Assembly: GCA_903916255.1 (NCBI GenBank)
Contig: CAIWVW010000074.1
Location: 1 to 64,000, forward strand
Reading direction: 5' to 3'
Length of the DNA: 64,000 bases
Source of the DNA: an uncultured Bacteroidota bacterium
GTDB taxonomy: Bacteria; Bacteroidota; Bacteroidia; JABEUT01
Shown here piece by piece: positions 17,727 through 25,701 of the stretch (the first letter of the stretch is position 1; every line of letters starts with the position of its first letter). A program made the position numbers and the translations under genes. The notes beneath the pieces were generated by a model. It was not told where the DNA came from, did no database searches, and saw only the letters and a list, made by a program, of their open reading frames with translations.

Positions 17727-18980
17727 TTACTCTTTGAAATAACCTATTTCCCTCTCCGTAATTTTAACGGCCCTGTCATTATTAAACTGAATTTTTGCAG
17801 TCCAGTTTCCTGTATCGTCGTAGGTATATTGATAGGACTTTTGCGAGACTGGTTTTCCGTTATTTGAAAAATTATCGTCTACCACTGTGTTAAAATGGTT
17901 GTCATTTATTATGTGATGCACCATTACTGTATCTCCGGGTGCACTATTATGGTAGCGGCGGTCAGCACCCATAACTTTCCGATAGGTGATATGGAACACG
18001 CCCTTGTCCATTAAATGCTTAGCTGAATCGTGCGCGATAGTATATTCGGTTAAAAAACCATCCCCGTCATACGTATCTTCTTGTGTAGTATTGGTTGATT
18101 TAAAAATTCTTTTCACTACCGTTCCGGTCAGCACCCTGCCGGGAGCATAGGAATAGGTGGTTATTGTTTTTCCGCTGCTGTCGTATGTTGTTTTTTCATC
18201 TTTTACAAGGCCCGCCTGCGGGTGATATGTTGCTTTATCGTAGAGCCTCCCTTTACTGTCATACCAAAAATCGTTTTTCTCGAACGGTACCATTTGCGGA
18301 GGATTTCCTTCTCTTTTTCTTTCATCTGTTTCCACCACCTTTCCTTTTTCGTTGTAGGTTTTCCAAATAATAGATACCGGATTAATAGTGTCCCGTTCAA
18401 AATTCATAGTTTCTCGCAGTTTTCCCAGTGAATCATAAAAATTCATCTCCCTGCTAAACTTAGAATTGTCTCTGTTCAATGCGTTGTAATCCCATTTATT
18501 TTGTACCAGTATTTTGCCGGATATGTCATATTTATAAATGTATTGCTGAATCTGAATATTGGGCGGCATTGCGTTCCGAATAGCAGAATCAATTACTTCT
18601 TTTACATCCCCATTTTCATCATAGATATGCACCTTCCCATTATAAAGCATACCGTTGGCATGGAATTTATCATTTTGTATTTCATTGCCATATCCATCAT
18701 AAATCCATAATTGAATTGGCGGTTCTGAAGATGGTATCTTTCGCTGCATATCGCTCTTTATTTCTTCCATTCTGTCGTAATCCGTATCACTTACTATATC
18801 GCCTTTGCTAATGTTGCCCGAACTGTCTTCCACGGCATGATAGGTAATTTCCTTAACCCATTGAACATGCCCCCAAGGAGCTTTGTCGGCTGGTTTCATT
18901 TTCCGTTCTTTGCGATTAGAAATAAATGATAGCATTGCCAAAGCAACAATAACTATAGTTAAATACTTAATGTATTTCAT
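17727..18980 (-). CDS. Secreted YD-like repeat protein, function unknown
   Basis: 417 aa with an N-terminal hydrophobic segment (residues about 4-20) that is a signal peptide or anchor. The body consists of short strand-turn units with the pattern YDxxGK and YNEKGK (YDGYGNEI, YDENGDVK, YDISGKIL, YDSLGKLRET, YNEKGKVVET, YDSSGKTITTYSY, YDDTGNW), similar to the YD repeats of RHS/teneurin proteins and to the MORN-like toxin-antidote family in Bacteroidota. No C-terminal toxin domain or immunity gene is visible, so a polymorphic toxin is not supported. A TATCTTTA sequence (18984-18991) just before the ATG is a one-mismatch -7 box. Confidence 0.7.
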   Translation of the reverse strand: MKYIKYLTIVIVALAMLSFISNRKERKMKPADKAPWGHVQWVKEITYHAVEDSSGNISKGDIVSDTDYDRMEEIKSDMQRKIPSSEPPIQLWIYDGYGNEIQNDKFHANGMLYNGKVHIYDENGDVKEVIDSAIRNAMPPNIQIQQYIYKYDISGKILVQNKWDYNALNRDNSKFSREMNFYDSLGKLRETMNFERDTINPVSIIWKTYNEKGKVVETDERKREGNPPQMVPFEKNDFWYDSKGRLYDKATYHPQAGLVKDEKTTYDSSGKTITTYSYAPGRVLTGTVVKRIFKSTNTTQEDTYDGDGFLTEYTIAHDSAKHLMDKGVFHITYRKVMGADRRYHNSAPGDTVMVHHIINDNHFNTVVDDNFSNNGKPVSQKSYQYTYDDTGNWTAKIQFNNDRAVKITEREIGYFKE

Positions 18981-19046
18981 AGTGTTAAAGATACTGCTTT
19001 ATTCAACAGTACATGGTTTATTCAGTAAAATTCAACGGGGAGCTAT

Positions 19047-20021
19047 CTATACGTTCTGCAATCCTATCATCTTACCTTGGACAGGGTCCCAAACTTTTAG
19101 TTTAAAGCAGGCAAGTATATCTTTCGGGGAAAGGGATGTCCTTTTCACATTTTGCAGTTCGGGGATGGCTTTCATCACCTCCGGCAAACGGTAGAATGGG
19201 ATGCGGGCATTTAAGTGGTGAATATGATGGAAACCGATATTAGCAGTGAACCATTGCATTACCGGGTTCATCTTCATAAAACTGGATGATTCCAGAGCGG
19301 CTTTTTCATAAGTCCATCCATCTGCTTCACTAAAGGAAACACCCGGAAAGTTATGCTGGGCATAAAACAAGTAAGCCCCAATGGCATCACCGGTTATAAA
19401 AGGAATAATAATGGTTAGAAGCCATACTTCCCAACCGAAGAAATAGAATACAGTTACATTTAAAAGGAGGTGAACAATTAATGCCACCAGTGAATCGCGG
19501 TGTTTTTTAGGGTTGCTTAAATAGGATTGCATTGCCATTCCAACCATAAACATCGAAAAATAACCGAAAGCAATAGTTAGCGGATGACGGGATACTAAAT
19601 AAGCGTATTTCTCTGCCCTCGAAAAACTTTGGAATTTTTCTTTGGTCACAATCTGATAGGACCCGATACTTGAGGTGAATAGCTTGGAATTATGTTTATG
19701 GTGATAATCATGTGAACGTTTCCAGATACTTTCCGGTGCCATTACATATATGCCAAAAGCGGTCATTATATAATGCGCAAGCTTTGACTTATTCAAGATT
19801 GCATGATGCTCATAATCATGATATATCACAAACATACGGATAGTTAGCAAGCCGGCTAAAATACTACATGCCAAACGGGCCAGAAAGAAATGCGCAATAA
19901 TTGTTCCTGTTAGCGCCGCCAGCAATAAAAATAGTGTGGAAAGCGCATAAAACCAAGACTTTGCCCTATCTTCCTTGGCATAGTCTTTGGTTGCTAATAT
20001 GAGTTCTTTACCTGTTAACAT
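19047..20021 (-). CDS. Membrane fatty acid desaturase
   Basis: 324 aa integral membrane di-iron desaturase. Three histidine clusters typical of the family are present: YHDYEHHAI near residue 70, RSHDYHHKHN near residue 104, and GFHHIHHL near residue 270, separated by paired membrane helices (LYALSTLFLLLAAL, LLLNVTVFYFFGW). It introduces a double bond into acyl chains, probably of membrane lipids or lipid-linked fatty acids. The exact regiochemistry cannot be read. It lies downstream of an LpxL-type acyltransferase on the same strand but has its own -7 box at 20040. Confidence 0.9.
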   Translation of the reverse strand: MLTGKELILATKDYAKEDRAKSWFYALSTLFLLLAALTGTIIAHFFLARLACSILAGLLTIRMFVIYHDYEHHAILNKSKLAHYIMTAFGIYVMAPESIWKRSHDYHHKHNSKLFTSSIGSYQIVTKEKFQSFSRAEKYAYLVSRHPLTIAFGYFSMFMVGMAMQSYLSNPKKHRDSLVALIVHLLLNVTVFYFFGWEVWLLTIIIPFITGDAIGAYLFYAQHNFPGVSFSEADGWTYEKAALESSSFMKMNPVMQWFTANIGFHHIHHLNARIPFYRLPEVMKAIPELQNVKRTSLSPKDILACFKLKVWDPVQGKMIGLQNV

Positions 20022-20039
20022 TTACTTGATGAAAGTTTG

Positions 20040-20047
20040 CAAATATA
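20040..20047 (-). promoter_or_regulatory. -7 box of desaturase gene (TATATTTG)
   Basis: Exact TAnnTTTG match on the minus strand, 18 nt before the ATG at 20021, inside the 28-bp gap after the acyltransferase stop. Confidence 0.5.
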
Positions 20048-20049
20048 GT

Positions 20050-20931
20050 TCAATTTTCTTTAAGCCGCTTATGTTTCCATCTGCGGTGCGACCAGAGCCA
20101 TATTTCCGGTTGTGCAAGTATATCACTTTCTAATGCTTTTGTATGTGACTTAGATATCATATCAGGCTCTGTTTTTGCCGGGTTTTCAAACAAAAGTTCC
20201 GCTGAAATTTCATAATAGCCTCGTTTTATTCGCTTTACCCTTCCAAATATGACCGGATAATTAAAACGCTGGGCTATTTTTTCTGTGCCTTTAAATACGG
20301 GGGTGTCCTGATTCAGAAAAGTGGTCCAGAATGCACCTTCGGGTGAAGGGGTTTGGTCTGCTATAAAAGCGGTGGCTGTTAATTCGTTTCGTTTACCGGC
20401 CATTTCCCGGAAGGTATCTTTCATAGCTATTAGCTTGGTACCGAATCGGGTGCGCATTTTATACATTAATCCATCGAAGTATTTATTGCTCAAGGGATGG
20501 TATATAACATAAAGCTGTTGTTTGCAGAGTAAACTGAACGTGTTGCCGCTCCACTCCCAATTCCCAAAATGCCCCGATACAAATATGATGGACCTGTTTT
20601 CATCTGCATACTTATTAAAGAGTTTCAATGTATCGGGTTGAATGGTGCAATGCTTCAGCATTTTTTCCTTACTGATAGTAAGTGTTTTGAAAGTCTCCAA
20701 CGTAAGGTCGCAGAGATAGTGGTAATAATCTTTGCGTATTTTCTTTATTTCCGCATCGCTTTTATCAGGGAAAGAATTACGAAGGTTTTGATAAACCACT
20801 TCCTTGCGGTAGCCAATTACATAATATAATATAGCATACAACCCATCTGAAACCAAATAGAGAATTGGAAACGGCAATAGCGAGAGCAGATAAATAAAAG
20901 GAAGAGTAAGGTAATAAACTATTGCAGACAA
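20050..20931 (-). CDS. LpxL/HtrB-type lysophospholipid acyltransferase
   Basis: 293 aa inner-membrane acyltransferase that adds a secondary acyl chain to lipid A or acylates a lysolipid. Catalytic HX4E motif HFGNWE with H121 and E126; the ADQTPSPEGAFWTTFLN segment and the C-terminal QPEIWLWSHRRWK are also typical of the LpxL family. One N-terminal membrane helix. The start codon appears to be TTG (20929-20931): an in-frame stop lies about 12 codons upstream and no ATG falls in between. The protein start LSAIVYYLTLPFIYLLS aligns with the family. LpxD is encoded 11 kb away. Confidence 0.88.
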   Translation of the reverse strand: MSAIVYYLTLPFIYLLSLLPFPILYLVSDGLYAILYYVIGYRKEVVYQNLRNSFPDKSDAEIKKIRKDYYHYLCDLTLETFKTLTISKEKMLKHCTIQPDTLKLFNKYADENRSIIFVSGHFGNWEWSGNTFSLLCKQQLYVIYHPLSNKYFDGLMYKMRTRFGTKLIAMKDTFREMAGKRNELTATAFIADQTPSPEGAFWTTFLNQDTPVFKGTEKIAQRFNYPVIFGRVKRIKRGYYEISAELLFENPAKTEPDMISKSHTKALESDILAQPEIWLWSHRRWKHKRLKEN

Positions 20932-20973
20932 TTCGGTGAATTTTAAAATATATTCAAACTAAAACGTGCTGAA

Positions 20974-21066
20974 GAGATTGCTTCGCGGAGCCTCGCAATG
21001 ACGATTAGGCTTTTGTGAATAGCCAACAGAGCGGTAATACGTCATTGCGAGGAACGAAGCAATCTC
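20974..21066. mobile_element. Small palindromic repeat element (MITE/REP-like)
   Basis: 93 bp. Left arm begins GAGATTGCTTCG and continues to CTCGCAATGACG (20974-21003); the right arm (21040-21066) is its reverse complement, CGTCATTGCGAG then CGAAGCAATCTC, except that the central CGGAGC of the left arm is replaced by 3 nt. A 36-nt loop separates them. The word GTCATTGCGAGGAACGAAGCAATCT is a repeat I recall from many Bacteroidota and other genomes as a non-autonomous palindromic repeat. It carries no gene. It lies in the gap between the divergent acyltransferase and aldehyde dehydrogenase genes. Confidence 0.8.
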
Positions 21067-21143
21067 AATTATACTTTTTAAACCTGCGTTCATTTTTATA
21101 AATAGAGTACAAATATCGCATAAACAGATTATTCACAATGCTG

Positions 21144-21151
21144 TATATTTG
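21144..21151 (+). promoter_or_regulatory. -7 box of aldehyde dehydrogenase gene (TATATTTG)
   Basis: Exact TAnnTTTG match 31 nt before ATG 21183. Because it falls inside the extended upstream reading frame, it supports the start at 21183 rather than an ATG at 21138. Confidence 0.55.
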
Positions 21152-21182
21152 CCTTACAGGATTAATTAGCCCTAATAATACT

Positions 21183-22625
21183 ATGGAAAAACTGCAGAAT
21201 TATATTGACGGTGCATTAGTTGCACCTAAAAGTGGAAAATATATTGACAACTATAATCCTTCCATCGGAAAGGTTTATTCTTTAATTCCCGATTCAGATG
21301 AGGCGGATGTGCAACTGGCTGTGGATGCAGCTAAAAGGGCTTTCCCATCCTGGTCCGCTATGCGCAAAGATGACCGTTCACAATGGATGATGAAACTTGC
21401 CGACTTGCTGGAAGAAAGACTGGAACAATTTGCTTTGGCGGAATCTATTGATAATGGTAAGCCGCTTTGGCTTTCGCGCTCGGTAGATATTCCGAGGGCC
21501 GTTAGCAACCTCCGATTTTTTGCGACAGGCATTTTACATTTCCCATCCGAGGCACACAATATGGATGGACATGCCATTAATTACACCCTCCGCGACCCGG
21601 TGGGAGTTGTAGGTTGTATCTCCCCATGGAATTTGCCGCTCTATTTATTTACATGGAAAGTTGCCCCTGCATTGGCTGCCGGATGCTGCGTGGTTTCCAA
21701 ACCATCAGAAATCACACCTATGACTGCTTATATGCTTTCACAACTTTGCGCAGAAATTGGTTTCCCAAAAGGTGTTTTTAATATTTTGCATGGGTTAGGA
21801 AGTAAAGTGGGCAGCGCTATTGTTGCCCATCCCGAAATAAAAGCTATTTCTTTCACAGGTGGAACTGCAACCGGAAAAAATATTGCGAGTGTTGCGGCAC
21901 CCATGTTTAAAAAACTTTCATTGGAATTGGGCGGTAAAAACCCCGTTGTTATTTTTTCCGATTGCAATTGGGATAAAATGATGAAAACAACATTGGATTC
22001 TTCTTTCAGCAACCAGGGAGAAATATGTCTGTGCGGCTCACGCATTATGGTTGAAAAGAATGTGTATGAAAAATTCCGCGATGAATTCGTGCAGAAAGTA
22101 AAAGCATTGCGGGTAGGCCCGCCGCTTGATGATAACAATAAGCTTGGTGCTATTGTATCTAAGCCACATTTTGAAAAAATCCTCTCCTTTATCGAAATTG
22201 CGAAGCAGGAAGGCGGGAAAATTCTTTGCGGTGGAAAAGCCGTCAAGATGAGTGGAGAACATAGCGAGGGCTGGTATATCGAGCCTACCGTAATTGAAGG
22301 GCTGCCTCAAAATTGCCGTACCAATAAAGAAGAAATTTTCGGGCCGGTTGTCACTATTATGCCATTTGAAACGGAAGAAGAAGCAATAGAATTAGCCAAT
22401 GGAACTGAATATGGCCTCACCTCTATGCTATGGACAGAAAACCTAACGCGCACCCATAAAATGGCGGCGCAATTTAAGTCAGGTATTGTATGGGTAAACT
22501 GCTGGCTGCTCCGCGACTTGCGTACTCCATTCGGCGGAATGAAAAACTCCGGCGTGGGCAGGGAAGGCGGTTGGGAAGCGTTGCGCTTTTTTACAGAGCC
22601 TAAGAATGTGTGTGTGAAATTGTAA
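21183..22625 (+). CDS. Aldehyde dehydrogenase, semialdehyde type
   Basis: 480 aa NAD(P)-dependent aldehyde dehydrogenase. Catalytic cysteine is in NQGEICLCGSR and the general base glutamate in LELGGKNP; the Rossmann loop FTGGTATGKNIA and the C-terminal FGGMKNSGVGREGG are typical. WNLPLYLFTWKVAPALAAG is conserved. The closest relatives I can recall are 2-aminomuconic or 2-hydroxymuconic semialdehyde dehydrogenases (ALDH8-like), which would place it in kynurenine or aromatic degradation, but no other pathway gene is nearby. Start ATG 21183 (MEKLQNYIDG) fits the family and the promoter. Confidence 0.9.
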   Translation: MEKLQNYIDGALVAPKSGKYIDNYNPSIGKVYSLIPDSDEADVQLAVDAAKRAFPSWSAMRKDDRSQWMMKLADLLEERLEQFALAESIDNGKPLWLSRSVDIPRAVSNLRFFATGILHFPSEAHNMDGHAINYTLRDPVGVVGCISPWNLPLYLFTWKVAPALAAGCCVVSKPSEITPMTAYMLSQLCAEIGFPKGVFNILHGLGSKVGSAIVAHPEIKAISFTGGTATGKNIASVAAPMFKKLSLELGGKNPVVIFSDCNWDKMMKTTLDSSFSNQGEICLCGSRIMVEKNVYEKFRDEFVQKVKALRVGPPLDDNNKLGAIVSKPHFEKILSFIEIAKQEGGKILCGGKAVKMSGEHSEGWYIEPTVIEGLPQNCRTNKEEIFGPVVTIMPFETEEEAIELANGTEYGLTSMLWTENLTRTHKMAAQFKSGIVWVNCWLLRDLRTPFGGMKNSGVGREGGWEALRFFTEPKNVCVKL

Positions 22626-22662
22626 GTAGAAAGTTTAAAGTAGAAAGTTTATAAAGTCTTAT
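22626..22662. repeat. Word-type A/T repeat after aldehyde dehydrogenase
   Basis: The words GTAGAAAGTTTAAA and GTAGAAAGTTTATAAAG follow in tandem. Same class as the junction repeats at 5024, 34534, 35113 and 61720. Confidence 0.5.
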
Positions 22663-22674
22663 TGGAATATTTTT

Positions 22675-22682
22675 TACTTTTG
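22675..22682 (+). promoter_or_regulatory. -7 box of SRPBCC gene (TACTTTTG)
   Basis: Exact TAnnTTTG match 26 nt before ATG 22709. Confidence 0.5.
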
Positions 22683-22708
22683 TGATATAAACCAATACCC
22701 CCATCATT

Positions 22709-23236
22709 ATGACAATTCTACTAATTGTACTCTGCATTATTGCAATCCCATTTATTATTGCGCTTTTCACAACCAATAAGTTTAAGGTGGAGCGGGAAAT
22801 AACCATCAACAAACCCAAGCAAGAGGTTTTTGATTATGTAAAACATATTAAGAATCAGGACAACTTTGCCGTTTGGATGAGTTTAGACCCCGGCATGAAG
22901 CGGGAATACAGCGGAATAGATGGAACTGTAGGTTTTGTTTCAGGTTGGGAGAGCAACCACAAACAAGTGGGGCATGGGAAACAATCTATCACCGCCATTA
23001 AAGAAGGCGAACGTGTAGATATGCAAATCCACTTTTTGAAACCCTGGGATAATGTTGCCAATGCCTATTTTACTACCGAAACTGTCTCCGGTAACCAAAC
23101 CAAGGTGAAATGGGGATTTTACAATGATGTTAAATATCCCATGAAGGTGATGCGCCTCTTTATGAATATGGAAAAAATGATTGGAAAAGATTTTGATAAG
23201 GGTTTGGCGAAACTGAAAGAGGTGATGGAGAAGTGA
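22709..23236 (+). CDS. SRPBCC-family protein with N-terminal membrane anchor
   Basis: 175 aa. A membrane helix at residues about 2-21 is followed by a START/SRPBCC ligand-binding domain starting at FKVEREITINKPKQEVFDYVKHIKNQDNFAVWM. The KWGFYNDVKYPMKVMRLF segment and the C-terminal helix (GKDFDKGLAKLKEVME) are usual for the polyketide cyclase/dehydrase-like branch common in Bacteroidota. Ligand unknown. The gene has its own -7 box. It is separated from the ArsR-SRPBCC operon by an unrelated gene. Confidence 0.85.
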   Translation: MTILLIVLCIIAIPFIIALFTTNKFKVEREITINKPKQEVFDYVKHIKNQDNFAVWMSLDPGMKREYSGIDGTVGFVSGWESNHKQVGHGKQSITAIKEGERVDMQIHFLKPWDNVANAYFTTETVSGNQTKVKWGFYNDVKYPMKVMRLFMNMEKMIGKDFDKGLAKLKEVMEK

Positions 23237-23271
23237 GGGTTTGATGTGAAAACGAACTTTAGATTAGTTCC

Positions 23272-23775
23272 ATGAATAACTGGGAAAAAATTACAGAAGA
23301 AGATTATAAAAAGATTTGGGGTTGGTTTTATAAAGAATTTTCATTTAATCCAAGCACAAGTCTTGAAGAATGGCCTTCCATAAGGACTATTAAGCCGAAT
23401 ATCAAAATTGATATTACAAACCTTTGGGGTAATAATTACAATGAAATAATTTGGGATGATTTCCTTCAAAAGGCCATCGAAGCTTTTATCCAAATTACAA
23501 ATCCAGAAGAAAAAATATTTGCATTAGATTGGCATCACGAATGTTTCTATATAAACCCAAGAGAATTAACACCAGCTATCTTGAATGATGATGAATCAAG
23601 TATTCCTATTATTTCGTTTATTCCAGATGGCGATTATTATATTTTCATAACTAAAGATTTTGAAAATGTTTGGTTTGGACATCCATGGGAAAAGACAGTA
23701 ACAATCATAGGTTCTAAACTAATTAATGCCTTTAATAATAACCTGCCTCTTTTAGTTCAGAAAGCAAAAACCTAA
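23272..23775 (+). CDS. DUF2716-like protein
   Basis: 167 aa soluble protein. The segment FALDWHHECFYINPRE and the later ISFIPDGDYYIFITKDFENVWFGHPWEKT agree with my memory of DUF2716, a family of unknown role found scattered in bacteria, often as immunity-like or stand-alone genes. It is lower in GC and reads differently from neighbours, which may mean it was acquired separately. No promoter box is evident and it starts 35 nt after the previous gene. Confidence 0.75.
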   Translation: MNNWEKITEEDYKKIWGWFYKEFSFNPSTSLEEWPSIRTIKPNIKIDITNLWGNNYNEIIWDDFLQKAIEAFIQITNPEEKIFALDWHHECFYINPRELTPAILNDDESSIPIISFIPDGDYYIFITKDFENVWFGHPWEKTVTIIGSKLINAFNNNLPLLVQKAKT

Positions 23776-23848
23776 GGGTTAATCTCTTTCGACTTAAATT
23801 TATCGCCTATTTTTCAATGTGTTATATGTTTTCCTCGAAATTTAATAC

Positions 23849-23892
23849 GTAACCAATCAGTTTCATATATATATTTGTAACCGATTAGTTAC
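23849..23892. promoter_or_regulatory. Double ArsR-type operator with embedded -7 box
   Basis: Two near-palindromic 16-bp sites, GTAACCAATCAGTTTC (23849-23864) and GTAACCGATTAGTTAC (23877-23892), lie 28 bp apart centre to centre. The perfect -7 box TATATTTG (23870-23877) is between them, and the second site ends 8 nt before the ArsR start. Binding would block the promoter, so autorepression is expected. Sites of this GTAACC...GTTAC form are used by ArsR repressors linked to SRPBCC genes; that identification is from memory. Confidence 0.7.
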
Positions 23893-23900
23893 ACATCCAC

Positions 23901-24239
23901 ATGAGAAGAGACGTATTTCAAGCCATAGCAGACCCAACCCGCAGGGAGATACTCGGTTTGTTAACGGCACAATCATTAAACTTAAATTCCGTTGCCGAGA
24001 ATTTCGACATCAGCCGCCCCGCAGTTTCAAAGCATATTAAAATACTTACCGAATGCGGGCTTGTAATCATTACAAAAGAAGGCCGCGACCATTACTGCGA
24101 AGCTAAACTGGATAAACTGCAAGAGGTATCGGATTGGATAGAACAATACCGCAAATTCTGGGAAGAGCGGTTTGATGCACTGGAAATCTATTTGAATAAG
24201 TTACAAAAGAAAAACAAGAAAAAAACAAGAAAAAAATGA
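23901..24239 (+). CDS. ArsR-family transcriptional repressor
   Basis: 112 aa winged-helix regulator. IADPTRREILGLL, the helix-turn-helix SVAENFDISRPAVSKHIKILTECGLV and the wing KEGRDHYCEAKL are typical of the ArsR branch that accompanies AHSA1/SRPBCC genes. It lacks the metal-site cysteines of ArsR/SmtB metal sensors (no CxC in helix 3), so the signal is probably not a metal. The stop overlaps the next ATG (ATGA), so the operon is translationally coupled. Two operator sites precede it. Confidence 0.93.
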   Translation: MRRDVFQAIADPTRREILGLLTAQSLNLNSVAENFDISRPAVSKHIKILTECGLVIITKEGRDHYCEAKLDKLQEVSDWIEQYRKFWEERFDALEIYLNKLQKKNKKKTRKK

Positions 24240-24721
24240 CCACAAATCAATCAAACATCTCACCATTTTTATGGTTCAATGGCAATGTGGAAGAAGCAGT
24301 GAATTTTTACACATCCACATTTAAAAATACAAAAGTACTTATGCAAAACCACCTGCCCGGCGATGTTCCCGGCAAAAAGGGAAAAGTTTTTACAGCTACA
24401 ATTGAACTGGATGGCCAGAAATTTATGTTGCTGGATGGCGGGCCTAATTTTAAATTCTCCCCTGCTGTTTCCTTTTTTGTAGATTGCACTACACAAAAAG
24501 AAGTGGATGATTTGTGGGAAAAACTCTCGGAAGGAGGCAAACCCAACCGTTGCGGATGGATTGATGATAAGTTTGGCGTAACCTGGCAAATTGTGCCAAA
24601 AGCGTTGGGGGAACTGATGTATGACAAAGACCCCGCTAAATCAAAACGGGTAATGGAAGCCATGATGAAAATGGGTAAGATTGAAATTGCAAAATTGGAG
24701 GAAGCATATAATCAAAAATAA
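24236..24721 (+). CDS. VOC-family protein, PhnB/3-demethylubiquinone-like
   Basis: 161 aa. Glyoxalase/bleomycin-resistance fold of the PhnB type, recognised from the beginning ISPFLWFNGNVEEAVNFYTSTF, the LMLLDGGP segment, the CGWIDDKFGVTWQIVP motif and the C-terminal AMMKMGKIEIAKLEEAY. Often called 3-demethylubiquinone-9 3-methyltransferase, but methyltransferase activity is not supported. Commonly found with ArsR and AHSA1-type genes. The start overlaps the arsR stop by 4 nt. Ligand unknown. Confidence 0.88.
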   Translation: MTTNQSNISPFLWFNGNVEEAVNFYTSTFKNTKVLMQNHLPGDVPGKKGKVFTATIELDGQKFMLLDGGPNFKFSPAVSFFVDCTTQKEVDDLWEKLSEGGKPNRCGWIDDKFGVTWQIVPKALGELMYDKDPAKSKRVMEAMMKMGKIEIAKLEEAYNQK

Positions 24722-24744
24722 AATTAATTATTAAATAAGGTATT

Positions 24745-25689
24745 ATGGAAACACAAACAATAAGCAAAACAGCAGACCGTGAAATTTCTATCACACGCAT
24801 ATTGAATGCCCCGAAAGAATTAGTATTTGAAGTCTGGACCGACCCAAAGCATTTATCTGAATGGTGGGGCCCAAATGGATTTACCAACACTTTACAGCAA
24901 ATGGACTTGCGGCCGGGTGGCAAGTGGATTCACACTATGCATGGCCCCGACGGTAGGAACTATCCCAACGAAGCTACTTTTACAGAAATAGTAAAACCCG
25001 ACCTGATAAAATTTACGCATGCAATACCGAAATTTGATGTAACAGTAACTTTTGAAGCAATCGGCAACAAAACAAAACTTACTATGCGTAATGTTTTTGA
25101 GTCTGCCGAAATAAGGAATTTTCTGGCAAAAGAACATGGCGCTGTTGAAGGCCAGGTGCAAACAATTACTCGCTTTGAAGCACTATTATCAAAAATGTCG
25201 GAAGGAAAAGAGTTGGTTATTACCCGTACTTTCAATGCCCCGAAGAAACTTGTTTATAAAGCCTTCTCTGAAGCAGAGGCATTGGCTCAATGGTGGGGGC
25301 CAAAAGGTGCGGAACTCGAAGTAAATAAACTTGATTTTAAACCCGGCGGTATATTCCTCTATAGTATGAAATCTCCAATGGGTGAAATGTGGGGAAGATT
25401 CCATTATATGGAAATTGTTGAGCCAGAGCGTATCGTATTTACCAACTCTTTCTCCGATAAAGATGGAAACATAACACGGGCACCTTTCAGTAATGACTTT
25501 CCCTTGGAAATACTAAATATACTCACGCTACATGAACAGGAAGGAAAAACTACCGTAACATTAAAGGGCTCGCCCATGAATGCTACAGAAGCTGAAATGA
25601 ACTTCTTCACCAATATGTTTGGTGGCTTGCAACAGGGATTTGCCGGCACATTTGACCAACTTGAAGAATATCTTTCTAAATCTAAATAA
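24745..25689 (+). CDS. Tandem-domain SRPBCC (AHSA1-like) protein
   Basis: 314 aa with two SRPBCC domains in one chain. Each starts with an R-FNAPKELV pattern (ITRILNAPKELVFEVWTDPKHLSEWWGPNGF near residue 14 and ITRTFNAPKKLVYKAFSEAEALAQWWGPKG near residue 160) and has the conserved acidic/glycine loop. The two copies diverge in sequence, so the fusion is old. Genes of this type usually occur as single domains in these operons. Named for Aha1, activator of Hsp90 ATPase, but no Hsp90 role is implied. Same operon as arsR and the VOC gene. Confidence 0.88.
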   Translation: METQTISKTADREISITRILNAPKELVFEVWTDPKHLSEWWGPNGFTNTLQQMDLRPGGKWIHTMHGPDGRNYPNEATFTEIVKPDLIKFTHAIPKFDVTVTFEAIGNKTKLTMRNVFESAEIRNFLAKEHGAVEGQVQTITRFEALLSKMSEGKELVITRTFNAPKKLVYKAFSEAEALAQWWGPKGAELEVNKLDFKPGGIFLYSMKSPMGEMWGRFHYMEIVEPERIVFTNSFSDKDGNITRAPFSNDFPLEILNILTLHEQEGKTTVTLKGSPMNATEAEMNFFTNMFGGLQQGFAGTFDQLEEYLSKSK

Positions 25690-25701
25690 CATATTTTTAT
25701 T

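Noticed and set aside
17727-18980. Polymorphic toxin
   Set aside because: No C-terminal toxin domain and no immunity gene follow it.
20941-21066. Attachment site or integron element
   Set aside because: No integrase or tRNA is adjacent. The structure fits a short palindromic repeat.
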